NCBI RefSeq assembly: GCF_003028855.1
Contig: NZ_CP028324.1
Coordinates: forward strand, 3,534,001-3,598,000
Origin: Pseudoduganella armeniaca
GTDB lineage: Bacteria > Pseudomonadota > Gammaproteobacteria > Burkholderiales > Burkholderiaceae_D
DNA length: 64,000 nt
Direction: 5' to 3'
In this document: in pieces, positions 7,161-14,793 of the stretch
How the letters are laid out: every line of letters starts with the position of its first letter
Position numbering within the stretch: the first letter of the stretch is position 1
Program-made: the position numbers and the translations under genes
The notes under the pieces: generated by a model
Databases searched by the model: none
Seen by the model: the letters and a program-made list of their open reading frames with translations, nothing else
What the model was told of the DNA's origin: nothing

Positions 7161-8909
7161 TTACCATCCTCCTTTGAAGTGGGTCTTGCATTCGTCGGTG
7201 TCGAAGTAGGCAAAATCGAAGTTCGCGTACCACTCCGAATCGTCGTGCGGCGGTATTTCCTGCGGCAGCGGGGTCAGGTGCTCCCAGAACGGCACGTACT
7301 CCAGGCCATCCGCCGTACAGTTATTGACACCAGTCCAAGGCCGGCCGTTGGCCGGCGCGACTGCGGCACGCTTCCACTCGTAGCGCGTCGATGCGTACAC
7401 GCCGTCGTCGCCCTTGCTGTACACGCCCAGGTACACCGGGCCGGGCGCCAGCCCGTAGCGGCCTTCCCTCAGCTCGACGCGCGCCGCGATGGCGATGCGG
7501 TAATCGCGGCCCATGTTGACGCCGCCCTGGGCGCGGATGTAGTCGGCATAGCTGGCCGCGTGGACGGTCGTCACTTCGCCCGTCTCTTCGTCCGTCTCCG
7601 TCACGCGCTGGCACGCCGCCCACGCCTGTTGCACGTGCTCCGGGGCGTCCGCTACCTGCTCGGCGGCCACGCGGCGCAGTTCGCGCCACACCGTTACGGG
7701 CGGCTGGCCGACGGCCTGAAACTGACGGATGCCCCAGGCGCTGGCCCAGGCCTCCACGCGCTGACTTGGCGCGATGACGGCATCGCCCACGAGGTCCGGC
7801 GCCACGACGTTGCCGTCAGCGTCCAGATGCTCCCCGACGTGTTCGCCGTCGATGTTCTTCCCGACGTACTTCGCGATGTAGCCCGCCGCCGTGCCCTTGC
7901 TGGCATCGATCCGGACAATCTTCACGCGGTTTTTCTTGGCGCCGGCCTCTTCGCCATCCTCCGCCAGCGCGTAGGCGTGCAGCGTGGCGATGAACTGGTC
8001 GACCTGTTCGGCAGGCACGAACAGCAGCAGGTGCCAGTGCGGGCAACCGTCGTGGTGCGGCTCCGCGATCCTGAAGCCGTACGGTGCGATGCCGTCGCGG
8101 TGGTTCTTGGCGCGGATGCATGCCCACACGTCGGTCAGGTACTTCTGCGCCTCGCGCGGCGTGGCGTTGTTGTAGTTCGGGTTGATGGTGCCGGACTTTG
8201 CCAGCACGGCGTGGTACTTCGACGGGCAGGTGAGCGTGACGAACACGCCGGCATGGCCGTGCTCGTTGGCGATCTCCTCGCAGCCGGCCATGCGCAACAT
8301 CAGTTCGCCGCGCCGGATGGCCTTGTTACCGACGCCCTTGGCGGCCAGCTCCGCCAGACTGAACTCATGGCCGTGCTCGTTTTCCATGGTGACGGCGCGC
8401 AGCATGCGGGCGTTGCGCGTGGTCTGCGCCATGCGGCGCTGTACCGTCTCGTTGCTGGCGTAGGCGCCGGCCCGCACGGACACGAAGCCCAGGCGGATAG
8501 CGGCATGCTCAAACGCGCGGCCGTGGACGCGGCGCAGGTTGCGCCGCCACCACGCCGGATCGACGGTGCGCAGCATGAACTGCCGATCGTCCGTGATCGC
8601 GGGCGGCTCGATGCCGCGATTCGTCACCATCCAGGCCAGCCGGGCGCGCAGGGCCTTCGGGTCGTGGATCATGGCGGCCATGTTGGCGCACTCGTTCGCG
8701 CTCCGCTCCGCCAGCACGCACAACTGCGCGTCCGTGGCGTCGATCGGCAGCGGCGCATTGGTCACGTCGTCCAGCAGGTCCGCCAGCTCGTCGTAGGCGC
8801 AGTTCTGCTGCGCCATCGCGCGCTTCAGCTCGTTGTACGCGCGGACGCCCCACCGAGAGGGCAAACCCTTGATGGAGCGGCGGCCGTTCTCTTGCTGGAT
8901 GGTCGGCAT
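7161..8909 (-). CDS. Rolling-circle replication initiator (phage gene A type, HUH endonuclease)
   Basis: Nicks one strand at the origin and stays bound 5' through a tyrosine, launching rolling-circle replication. The 582-residue protein carries the superfamily I Rep motifs in order: motif 1 FVTLTCPS (223-230), HUH motif GCPHWHLLLF with H291 and H293, and the double-tyrosine motif GYIAKYVGKN with Y344 and Y348. The two-Tyr spacing is that of phiX174 A and P2 A proteins. PM2 is also known to replicate by a rolling circle with a superfamily I initiator. The N-terminal 200 residues and the C-terminal 230 residues are family-typical but less conserved. It starts in an ATGA overlap with the upstream ORF. 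Confidence 0.9.
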   Translation of the reverse strand: MPTIQQENGRRSIKGLPSRWGVRAYNELKRAMAQQNCAYDELADLLDDVTNAPLPIDATDAQLCVLAERSANECANMAAMIHDPKALRARLAWMVTNRGIEPPAITDDRQFMLRTVDPAWWRRNLRRVHGRAFEHAAIRLGFVSVRAGAYASNETVQRRMAQTTRNARMLRAVTMENEHGHEFSLAELAAKGVGNKAIRRGELMLRMAGCEEIANEHGHAGVFVTLTCPSKYHAVLAKSGTINPNYNNATPREAQKYLTDVWACIRAKNHRDGIAPYGFRIAEPHHDGCPHWHLLLFVPAEQVDQFIATLHAYALAEDGEEAGAKKNRVKIVRIDASKGTAAGYIAKYVGKNIDGEHVGEHLDADGNVVAPDLVGDAVIAPSQRVEAWASAWGIRQFQAVGQPPVTVWRELRRVAAEQVADAPEHVQQAWAACQRVTETDEETGEVTTVHAASYADYIRAQGGVNMGRDYRIAIAARVELREGRYGLAPGPVYLGVYSKGDDGVYASTRYEWKRAAVAPANGRPWTGVNNCTADGLEYVPFWEHLTPLPQEIPPHDDSEWYANFDFAYFDTDECKTHFKGGW

Positions 8910-9193
8910 CAGTGCTTGAGGACCGTGCAGCCGGGTTGCGGGTCCAGCAGGGCAAACCGGGCCGTGCTGAGCGTGGTTTCAACGGAGGTAGCGTGCGCGG
9001 CCAGCTTGAACCGCTCTTGCATGGTGAAGCTGGTGAGCGGATCGCGCGCACGTTCGCGCGGCAGGCCGGCGCGGTAGACAATGAAGGCACGCACGCCCGG
9101 ATCGATCATGTCCCACAGCTCGATGCGCAGGTATTCGTGCCGCTCGTTCGCTTCCAGCTCTTCCAGCTGGGCCGGGGTCAGGATGGGCACCAT
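8909..9193 (-). CDS. Prophage early protein of unknown function (94 aa)
   Basis: Starts at the ATG at 9193, directly after the stop of the ribbon-helix-helix gene, and its stop overlaps the Rep start (ATGA). The product is acidic and helical at the N-terminus (LTPAQLEELEANERHEYLRI) and mixed afterwards, with no membrane segment and one Cys near the end. Coupling to Rep suggests a replication accessory protein. No family is recognised. Confidence 0.55.
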   Translation of the reverse strand: MVPILTPAQLEELEANERHEYLRIELWDMIDPGVRAFIVYRAGLPRERARDPLTSFTMQERFKLAAHATSVETTLSTARFALLDPQPGCTVLKH

Positions 9194-9194
9194 G

Positions 9195-9434
9195 TCAGCG
9201 CTTCCGCAAAATCTGCGTTTCGATGGCCTTGGCGACCAGGGCGGACTTTTCCTTCTCGCGGCCCTTGGCCTTGAGCCACGCGTTGAAGCGCTCGTTGAGC
9301 GCGCGGGGCAGCTGGAGCGCGACCACCTGCAGATCATTCTGTTCCCGGTAGGCGCGCTGTTTGGCCGCGCGGTCTGCGTGCTTCTTGCCCTGGCGCGGCG
9401 GCGTGACGCCTGGGAGGGTCTGTTGATCGGCCAT
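9195..9434 (-). CDS. Ribbon-helix-helix type DNA-binding protein of the prophage
   Basis: The 79-residue protein has a basic N-terminal arm (QGKKHADRAAKQRAYREQND), then a pattern typical of RHH repressors: strand LQVVALQLPRA, helix LNERFNAWLKAKG, and helix SALVAKAIETQILRK. It resembles CopG/Arc-like copy-number regulators, which often sit beside rolling-circle Rep genes. The start was chosen at ATG 9434; longer in-frame extensions would run through the neighbouring gene. It probably regulates early transcription or Rep level; this is inference from the fold pattern and location. Confidence 0.6.
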   Translation of the reverse strand: MADQQTLPGVTPPRQGKKHADRAAKQRAYREQNDLQVVALQLPRALNERFNAWLKAKGREKEKSALVAKAIETQILRKR

Positions 9435-9438
9435 GGTG

Positions 9439-9627
9439 TCAGCCCTCCCCAACCGCACCGTTGAGCGCCTGTAGCGCTGACTGGGCCTCGCGCAGCTCCA
9501 TTTCCCAAAAGTCGGCATCGCTGCCGTTGACATCGCGAATCATTCGGCGCTTGATCATAGTCAGGCGGGTGCCTACGGCTAGGCGCAGGGCCATGAGTTG
9601 TTCGAAGGACAGCTTGACGGTCCACAT
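9439..9627 (-). CDS. Short prophage early protein (62 aa)
   Basis: ATG at 9627; the product is helical with mixed charges and a basic centre (RLTMIKRRMIRDV), followed by an acidic helix (DADFWEMELREAQSAL). It lies 4 bases upstream of the RHH gene and 2 bases downstream of a tiny hydrophobic ORF, within the leftward early operon. No motif or family is recognised, but the tight spacing supports coding. Confidence 0.5.
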   Translation of the reverse strand: MWTVKLSFEQLMALRLAVGTRLTMIKRRMIRDVNGSDADFWEMELREAQSALQALNGAVGEG

Positions 9628-9629
9628 GG

Positions 9630-9743
9630 TCAGGCCCCGATTACGCCAGCGGCTTGCAGGATGGGGCCGATTGCGATCACGGCGGCGACGCCCGCGCAAA
9701 CGGTAACAAACTGGACAGCTTTGTAAACTTGTGTAACTGACAT
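9630..9743 (-). CDS. First ORF of leftward prophage operon, tiny hydrophobic protein (37 aa)
   Basis: Reads MSVTQVYKAVQFVTVCAGVA then AVIAIGPILQAAGVIGA. It is mostly a single hydrophobic helix. AGGAGG lies just 5' of the start. It is the first gene after the leftward promoter and its 100-base leader. Small hydrophobic early proteins in phages may act as holins or exclusion proteins. That possibility is not testable from sequence alone. Confidence 0.5.
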   Translation of the reverse strand: MSVTQVYKAVQFVTVCAGVAAVIAIGPILQAAGVIGA

Positions 9744-9847
9744 GGGGCCTCCTCAGGCTCGTTTTTCTCTCTCAGGCGGAATGTCGGACGGCCCGGAAGG
9801 CCCGGATTTGCCTGAGGAGACGAAAGAATTACCGCCCGACAAGACGT

Positions 9848-9877
9848 AATGTACATGCCATATGTGAACCATGTCAA
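9848..9877 (-). promoter_or_regulatory. Leftward prophage promoter (PL-like)
   Basis: On the minus strand a perfect -35 TTGACA (plus-strand positions 9872-9877) and a -10 TACATT (9848-9853) are separated by 18 bases. It would drive the whole leftward operon, starting with the ORF at 9743 after a leader of about 100 bases. The spacer contains one copy of the 11-bp CATGCCATATG repeat, so a repressor bound there would block transcription. Confidence 0.65.
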
Positions 9878-9896
9878 CCGGACAGCATGCCATATG
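9854..9896. repeat. Two direct 11-bp CATGCCATATG repeats, candidate operators
   Basis: Identical CATGCCATATG copies occur at 9854-9864 and 9886-9896, 32 bp apart start to start, about three helical turns. One lies inside the leftward promoter spacer and the other just upstream of the -35 of the rightward repressor promoter. This is the arrangement expected of a lysogeny switch bound cooperatively by the Cro/CI-like protein encoded at 9982. Each copy contains the palindrome CATATG. Confidence 0.55.
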
Positions 9897-9902
9897 CGCA
9901 GC

Positions 9903-9931
9903 TTGTCTCCCGCAATGTATTGGGGTATGGT
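9903..9931 (+). promoter_or_regulatory. Rightward promoter for the prophage repressor
   Basis: TTGTCT at 9903-9908 and TATGGT at 9926-9931 with a 17-base spacer form a plausible sigma-70 promoter, 50 bases before the repressor ATG. Downstream, ACCTGT and GCAGGT (about 9942-9961) form an imperfect inverted repeat that could be a further autoregulatory operator. Confidence 0.5.
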
Positions 9932-9981
9932 TCGCCTTGTTACCTGTAAAACAATGCAGGTGTAGCCCTGAGGAGAGCTAG

Positions 9982-10230
9982 ATGAATACCCTTGAGTACC
10001 TTGACGCGGTGAAGCGCCGTCACGGCATCACGTCCGACTACGCACTTGCGAAGCTGCTGAAGATCGGCCAGCCTGCCATCAGCGCATACCGCAATGGCCG
10101 ACGCATCATTGACGACGATACGGCCCTCGCTGTGGCCGTGGCCCTGGAGGTGAACCCGCTCGCGGTGATCGCTGCCGCGAATGCGGAGCGCGCCAAGACC
10201 CCGAGGCGAAAGCGCGCTGGGCTGGCGTGA
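9982..10230 (+). CDS. Cro/CI-like helix-turn-helix repressor of the prophage
   Basis: The 82-residue protein is a single HTH domain. Helices span SDYALAKLLKIGQPAISAYR (turn and recognition helix), then a dimerisation-like stretch DDDTALAVAVALEVNPLAVIAAANAERA, and a basic tail KTPRRKRAGLA. It resembles the short DUF3693/Cro-like regulators found beside phage Rep genes. GAGGAGAG precedes the ATG. It is the only rightward gene of the prophage and faces the early operon across a 238-base regulatory region. It most likely maintains lysogeny by binding the CATGCCATATG repeats; the binding site is inference. Confidence 0.75.
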   Translation: MNTLEYLDAVKRRHGITSDYALAKLLKIGQPAISAYRNGRRIIDDDTALAVAVALEVNPLAVIAAANAERAKTPRRKRAGLA

Positions 10231-10261
10231 TGGAAAAATTTTCCGCGTCTTTTAAGAACCT

Positions 10262-10311
10262 CCTATCCCCTTGGGACGGGCGCGAACGCAGGGCTTTCGC
10301 GCGCGGATAGG
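10262..10311. repeat. Nested inverted repeat near the prophage right end
   Basis: Outer arms CCTATCC (10262-10268) and GGATAGG (10305-10311) enclose inner arms GCGCGAA (10280-10286) and TTCGCGC (10296-10302); all arms match perfectly. The structure lies 31 bases after the repressor stop and 29 bases before the dif-like half site. It could terminate repressor transcription without a T-run, act in single-strand replication, or bind an excision factor. Confidence 0.5.
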
Positions 10312-10323
10312 TAGTAACCGTTC

Positions 10324-10351
10324 AGGTCGAGAAATATAGATTATGCGAAGT
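10324..10351 (+). other. Half-dif-like sequence, candidate attR of the prophage
   Basis: TTATGCGAAGT at 10341-10351 looks like the XerD-binding half of a bacterial dif site (E. coli half: TTATGTTAAAT). It is preceded by a 6-base spacer TATAGA and a poorly conserved left arm AGGTCGAGAAA (10324-10334). Elements that integrate through host XerCD typically leave one good and one degenerate arm. No integrase is visible in the prophage part present here. After this point I see nothing in 10352-10536 beyond unremarkable non-coding sequence. The site is a proposal, not established. Confidence 0.4.
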
Positions 10352-10536
10352 ATCCGACGGCGATGCACGGGGGTGGAAAACACACTCCTGTAGGCCAAGC
10401 CGAGTCTGATTGAGATCCGTAGATGACCGGTCTGGCAAGCCCGGCCTGCTTGAAACTGACCCGCTCCACAAACCGGTGCTCTTCAGCTTACCCTGCGGCT
10501 ATACTACATCTCGGCCCTGTCTCCATCTCGCCCACC

Positions 10537-11399
10537 ATGCTCGACGACTTATATCAAACCTATACCAGCTGCCGCGAAGAACGTCTCGGCGCGCGCGTCC
10601 GCGCTAACCAAGCACCGCCAGCGGATAACGACCAGCGCCGCTGGGAAAAAACCATCGAAGCCTTGTATGCCAGTGCGGCCAGGGTCAACTGAAGTTTGCC
10701 GCGCCACTAGCCCATCACCAGGAAGACTATGGCGATCTGCTGGCCGCCTACGACAACATGCAGTGGGCGCTGATCGAATTCAAGCAGGACATATCGGGCC
10801 GAGGCAGAGAACGCGACAAGTATGTCCGCACCAACCCAGGAAAATACGCGGGAAATCCGTCCCGGCCAGAAATCATGGCGGAGCACGAGAAACGGATGTT
10901 CGAAGCTTTCGTCACTCATATCGGGAACGGTAAAAAAATCGAACTGAACGGCAAGCCGGCGGTGAAGCGCGAACCGCACTTCTTCGTCTACGGCCCCCCG
11001 GCGTCGCAGGCACTCGCTGACTTCAACCAGCTGCGCGGCAGCCTGTATTGGGGCGCTTGGGCAACCAGCGGCGCTCAGGATTGGGTCAAGACGCGTTTGA
11101 CAGACATCGAGGTGTGCCCTGCCGATATTCCCGAGCTGAGTGCCACTTATGAAGAGTTCGTCTGCTATGCAGGCTGCATCAAGCTGGCAAAGAGCGGCGT
11201 GTTTTCCGTCAGCGAGCAAGACGATGGCAGTGCCGGTGGCTTGGTGGACTTGTCGCTGGTCGTCGGTCTCACCAACCGAGCGGTCACCCATGTCGCTACG
11301 CTGCACAACTTTCTGCTCACGCAGCAACTGATCGCGGAGCAGCACCTGGAGCTGGAATCGCAACCGGCCGCCCAATCGACCCAGAAGCCCGGGTTTTAA
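10537..11399 (+). CDS. Unknown protein, reading frame broken near 10660
   Basis: An ATG at 10537 (MLDDLYQTYTSCREERLGAR) reads to ..RRWEKTIEALY and then hits a stop at 10692. One frame over, ..CQCGQGQLKFAAPLAHHQED runs on without interruption to 11399. Joined at about 10665 they make one protein of roughly 287 residues; a single missing base explains the break, as for many genes here. The protein looks soluble and cytoplasmic: CQCG motif after the break, an acidic centre, no membrane segment, no signal peptide. Small unrelated fragments could instead be two genes. I recognise no family. It is the first chromosomal gene after the proposed attR. Confidence 0.5.
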
Positions 11400-11778
11400 C
11401 GAAGGGCTTCGCGACCATGCGCCTGATGTTTCACACGATAGAGTGATGCAATACGGTGGTTGAATACAAGTCGCGCATGAGGCAAGCGTCGAGGTTGTGT
11501 TTTCGCCACCGTCGCAACTTTTAGTTATTGAAGATTTTGGAAATCATTGTAATACTCGCAGCACTGTCAGCCCGCCCCGGCGGCGCGGCATGCCACCTCT
11601 CCCAGCCAGCCTGACGCCAGCTTTCCGGCCGGCCCGCGACGCGGCGCACCATCTGTCTCGTTTGCCTGATCACGTTATTGTCATTTGATGCCGTCGCCGC
11701 CAGCGCTAGCGCGTTGCGCTGATCCGACGCCTATTGCAATGCATCCCCGCGGGATGTTCGACATGAAAAGGATAGGAA
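11400..11778 (+). promoter_or_regulatory. Intergenic leader of the CTQ operon
   Basis: This 379-base stretch holds no convincing gene. Its AT-rich part contains TTGAAG (about 11527) followed 16 bases later by TAATAC, a weak sigma-70-like promoter. The remainder is GC-rich with no clear operator. AAGGATAGGAA immediately before the 11779 ATG is a good ribosome binding site and fixes the start of the operon. Confidence 0.3.
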
Positions 11779-13368
11779 ATGCGAGCTGCACAGATCCGCC
11801 GCCACCTCGGCGCGCCCTCCACGCCTCTGCCACGCACCGGCACCGAACAAGGCCTGCCATCGACCACGCCGCAGCTGTTGCGCGGCAAGGTCGCACCAGC
11901 CGGCGCCTTCGAAGCCGCCGAGTCACCGCCGCTGAACCTGGAGTTTTCGCCGCGCGACTACATCACTTACCTGCTCTCGGTAGATGCCGAAATCGAACAC
12001 TGCCTGATGGTGCAATACCTGTATGCCGCCTATTCGCTGGGCGGCCCCCAGGTACCCGAGGCGTTCCGCGACAGCGTGCGCACCTGGCAGCAGGTGATAC
12101 TGGGCATCGCCAAGGAAGAGATGGGCCACCTGATCTCGGTGCAGAATTCGCTGCGCCTGATCGGCTCCCCGCTGCACATGGAACGCGAGGACGAACCCTG
12201 GGATTCGCCCTTCTACCCGTTCCCGTTCACGCTCGAACCGCTGACGCTCGATTCGCTGGCCAAGTACGTCTACGCCGAATCGCCGGTCAACTGGGACGGC
12301 GGCGCGCTGGGCGACGAAATCCGCCAGCGCGTGCACGCCCAGACCGACAATCCGCACCAGGTGGCGGCGCTGTTCGAGACCCTGATCCCGCTGGTGGCCG
12401 ATCCCGACTACCTGCCCGACGCCGCCTTCGACGCCTCGACCCTGCCGGCCCAGGCCGACTTCGACGAGTGGGGCCGCGGCTACCAGGGCGGTCATCGGGG
12501 CCGCCCCAGCGGCGAGCCGACGCAGACCCCGGACGTGCTGGTGGTGCCGCAGACCTGTCGCGACGACATGGTCGCCGCCCTGCGTGCGATCGCCCAGCAG
12601 GGCGAGGCCACCAGCGGCACCACCGCCTCGCACTTCGTGCGCTTCCTGCGCATCTATGTCGAGATGCGCGAGCTTGTCGAGCACACCCCGCTGGCGGCCG
12701 AACACTGGAACGACGCGCGCCCGCCCGATTTCGCCGCGCCGCAATGGCAGGCGCTGCAGCCCGGCAGCAAGGCCGCCCTGCTCTCCGCCGCGCCCACCGC
12801 GCGCGCGGCCTGGGCGCCGGCGCGCCAGGTCGCCATCAACCCGTATGTGTCGCTCAATCCCGAAGACGAGGGCGGCGACGAAAGCGCCACCACCACCCGC
12901 ATCACCCATCCGGAATCGGCGCTGTGGGCCACGCTGCACAATATCCGCTACCGCATGCTGCTGAACTACCTGATCCACAGCTTCACGTTGTACGGCGGCC
13001 TGAACGCGGCCGGCGCGATCAACCCGCGCGGCGCCATCGTCAACGCCACTTTCGGCGAGATGTACAACCTGCGCGCCGTCTCCGAAATCCTGATGCAGTC
13101 GCCCGTGTCGGCCGAGAACCCGGCCGCCGGCTTCGCCGGGCCGCCGTTCCAGGTGCCCTACACCCTCAACAGCCCGTTCGGCGAGGCCAACAAATGGCGC
13201 GGCCACCTCGACCTGCTGACGGCGTCGGCCAGCGTGGTGGAAGCACTGTACCTGCTGGCCCCCGCGTCCCGCCATCCCTATCTGGCGTCGCTGCGCGAAG
13301 CCGACCGCACTATGCGCGAACTGATCCTGCGCATCCTGTCGGGCAGCATCGACACCGCCCTGCTCTAG
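11779..13368 (+). CDS. Ferritin-like diiron-type protein (VioB/iminophenyl-pyruvate synthase family N-domain)
   Basis: The 529-residue protein carries the ferritin-like domain found in VioB/StaD/RebD-type proteins. Metal-ligand candidates are Glu71/Glu73 in DAEIEHCLMVQYLYAAYS and Glu113, Glu114 and His117 in GIAKEEMGHLIS, with a distal helix set near residues 395-445. Full-length VioB is about 1000 residues, so this is only the ferritin part. There is no signal peptide. It is the first of five same-direction genes and ends 6 bases before the next one, with AGGAG in the gap. In VioB the enzyme couples imines made by an amino-acid oxidase. Here the following genes encode a predicted quinoprotein amino-acid oxidase, so a similar hand-over is conceivable (inference). 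Confidence 0.78.
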   Translation: MRAAQIRRHLGAPSTPLPRTGTEQGLPSTTPQLLRGKVAPAGAFEAAESPPLNLEFSPRDYITYLLSVDAEIEHCLMVQYLYAAYSLGGPQVPEAFRDSVRTWQQVILGIAKEEMGHLISVQNSLRLIGSPLHMEREDEPWDSPFYPFPFTLEPLTLDSLAKYVYAESPVNWDGGALGDEIRQRVHAQTDNPHQVAALFETLIPLVADPDYLPDAAFDASTLPAQADFDEWGRGYQGGHRGRPSGEPTQTPDVLVVPQTCRDDMVAALRAIAQQGEATSGTTASHFVRFLRIYVEMRELVEHTPLAAEHWNDARPPDFAAPQWQALQPGSKAALLSAAPTARAAWAPARQVAINPYVSLNPEDEGGDESATTTRITHPESALWATLHNIRYRMLLNYLIHSFTLYGGLNAAGAINPRGAIVNATFGEMYNLRAVSEILMQSPVSAENPAAGFAGPPFQVPYTLNSPFGEANKWRGHLDLLTASASVVEALYLLAPASRHPYLASLREADRTMRELILRILSGSIDTALL

Positions 13369-13374
13369 GAGACC

Positions 13375-14793
13375 ATGATGCCGATACTGGAACTGAGAAT
13401 CCTGCCGCCGCTGGCCGTGGCCCGGCTGGGTGGGGCGGCCGAGCCGCTCGAAGCCTTCGACCTGGAGACCGATCCGGACAATCCACTCGACTACCGCCGC
13501 ATCGTGCCGCGCCAGAGCTTCGAGATCGATCCGCAGACAGGTCGCATCGTGCGCGCCTACGTGCCCGAGAAGATCCGCTTCAAGGACGCCGACCAGCTGG
13601 TGCGGCCGGTCGCGCCCTTCCTCGAGGTGTACGCGCGCACCAGCGCGGCGCCCGGGGAACTGCAACCGCTGACCACCACGCTGCTGGCCGAGGAAGGCCT
13701 GGCGCTGGCCAACCTGCATTGGGACGTCGAGCTGGGCAACATCAAGATCTTCCGCCGCACCGACAACCCCAACGACCAGATCCACGCCACCCTGTTCGGC
13801 CTGCGCGACCACGCCCGCCACGCCATGGAAGGCTGGTGCGAGAACTTCAGGGCCGGCAGGACACTACCGCTCGGCCACGTGCAGTTCATCGCGCCCAGCG
13901 ACGACTTCCCGGAAATCCGCCTGCGCTACACGCCGGCCGCCGGCAAGGTCTACGGCAGCCGCACGGAGCGCCTGGAACCCCAGGCCGACGGGGTGCCGGT
14001 GCTGAAGCCGGACCCGATCATCGACCGCGAGGAGCTGGTGCTGTATGACGCCGCGCGTGGCGATTGGCTCAACTACACCGAAAGCACGGGCCCGACCCTC
14101 ACCAACCCGGCCGGCATCTACGCCGGCTACGCCAATGCCGACGGCAACCAGGTCAGCTGGGGCTACCTGGACGACGAATGCGACGGCCTGGTGCGGGTGG
14201 TGCTGACCTTGGCCGACGGCAGCACGCTGGCGGCCCAGGCCACCATCGGTGCCGGCCCGCCGGCCTACGCGCCGGACACGCTGCCGATCCGCGTCGTCTC
14301 CGACGAAATGGAGCAGCTGCTGCACGGCCCCACCGTGCCCGAGCAGGAGGTGTCGCTGGAGCAGGCCACCGAACTGGTGCTGCGCGCGCTCGAGACGGTG
14401 CGGCTGATGAACACCGCGGTCATGAACGGCAACCCCGTGAACGGCCGCTTGAACGTGGCCAGTACCATGGTGCGGCAGAACAGCAGCGACTTCGAACGCT
14501 ATTACGAGCCGATCGCCGCCACCGCGCTGGTCGACAACCTGGCGCTGCGCGCCCTGCACGAACGCGTGTTCAGCGCCCTCTCCGCCGGCGGCGCGCCGTG
14601 GTTCGCGCAGACGCTGCGCCGGCCCGAGGAGATCGGCGACCTGTCCGCGCTCGCGCTGCGCAAGATGCCGGCGCTGATGCGCGGCGCCGACGGCCGCAGC
14701 CTGACCCTGACGCGGCGCCACATCGACATGGTCATCAAGGCGGCCCGCAACGCCATGTTCCGCCAACCCGACAACCCCGCAGGAGAACAGTGA
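13375..14793 (+). CDS. LodA/GoxA-type N-terminal half as a separate protein
   Basis: The 472-residue product begins LELRILPPLAVARLGGAAEP, resembling the N-terminus of LodA-like CTQ oxidases (pattern I+IHPAIGIARVG+), and continues with FKDADQLVRPVAPFLEVYAR, like their KRQAARFRVY region. The rest is beta-rich with short helices. It lacks the CTQ-forming Cys/Trp region, which lies in the next gene. The stop overlaps the next ATG (TGATG), and AGGAG precedes that start, so the two would be made together and probably assemble. LodA itself is one chain of about 700 residues; 472 plus 274 is close to that sum. The homology is weaker than for the second half, so the split-enzyme view is a well-motivated inference. 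Confidence 0.6.
   Translation: MMPILELRILPPLAVARLGGAAEPLEAFDLETDPDNPLDYRRIVPRQSFEIDPQTGRIVRAYVPEKIRFKDADQLVRPVAPFLEVYARTSAAPGELQPLTTTLLAEEGLALANLHWDVELGNIKIFRRTDNPNDQIHATLFGLRDHARHAMEGWCENFRAGRTLPLGHVQFIAPSDDFPEIRLRYTPAAGKVYGSRTERLEPQADGVPVLKPDPIIDREELVLYDAARGDWLNYTESTGPTLTNPAGIYAGYANADGNQVSWGYLDDECDGLVRVVLTLADGSTLAAQATIGAGPPAYAPDTLPIRVVSDEMEQLLHGPTVPEQEVSLEQATELVLRALETVRLMNTAVMNGNPVNGRLNVASTMVRQNSSDFERYYEPIAATALVDNLALRALHERVFSALSAGGAPWFAQTLRRPEEIGDLSALALRKMPALMRGADGRSLTLTRRHIDMVIKAARNAMFRQPDNPAGEQ

Noticed and set aside
7158..9077. Long plus-strand frame opposite the Rep gene
   Set aside because: Same explanation; the minus-strand protein has catalytic motifs in the right order.
10352..10536. 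tRNA or CRISPR-like structure near the prophage end
   Set aside because: No cloverleaf, no repeats with spacers; only unstructured non-coding sequence.
10640..10660. A6C run read as a programmed -1 frameshift site in the 10537-11399 gene
   Set aside because: The zero-frame codons are GAA AAA ACC, the wrong phase for an X XXY YYZ slip, and the same missing-base break occurs in about 20 other genes.
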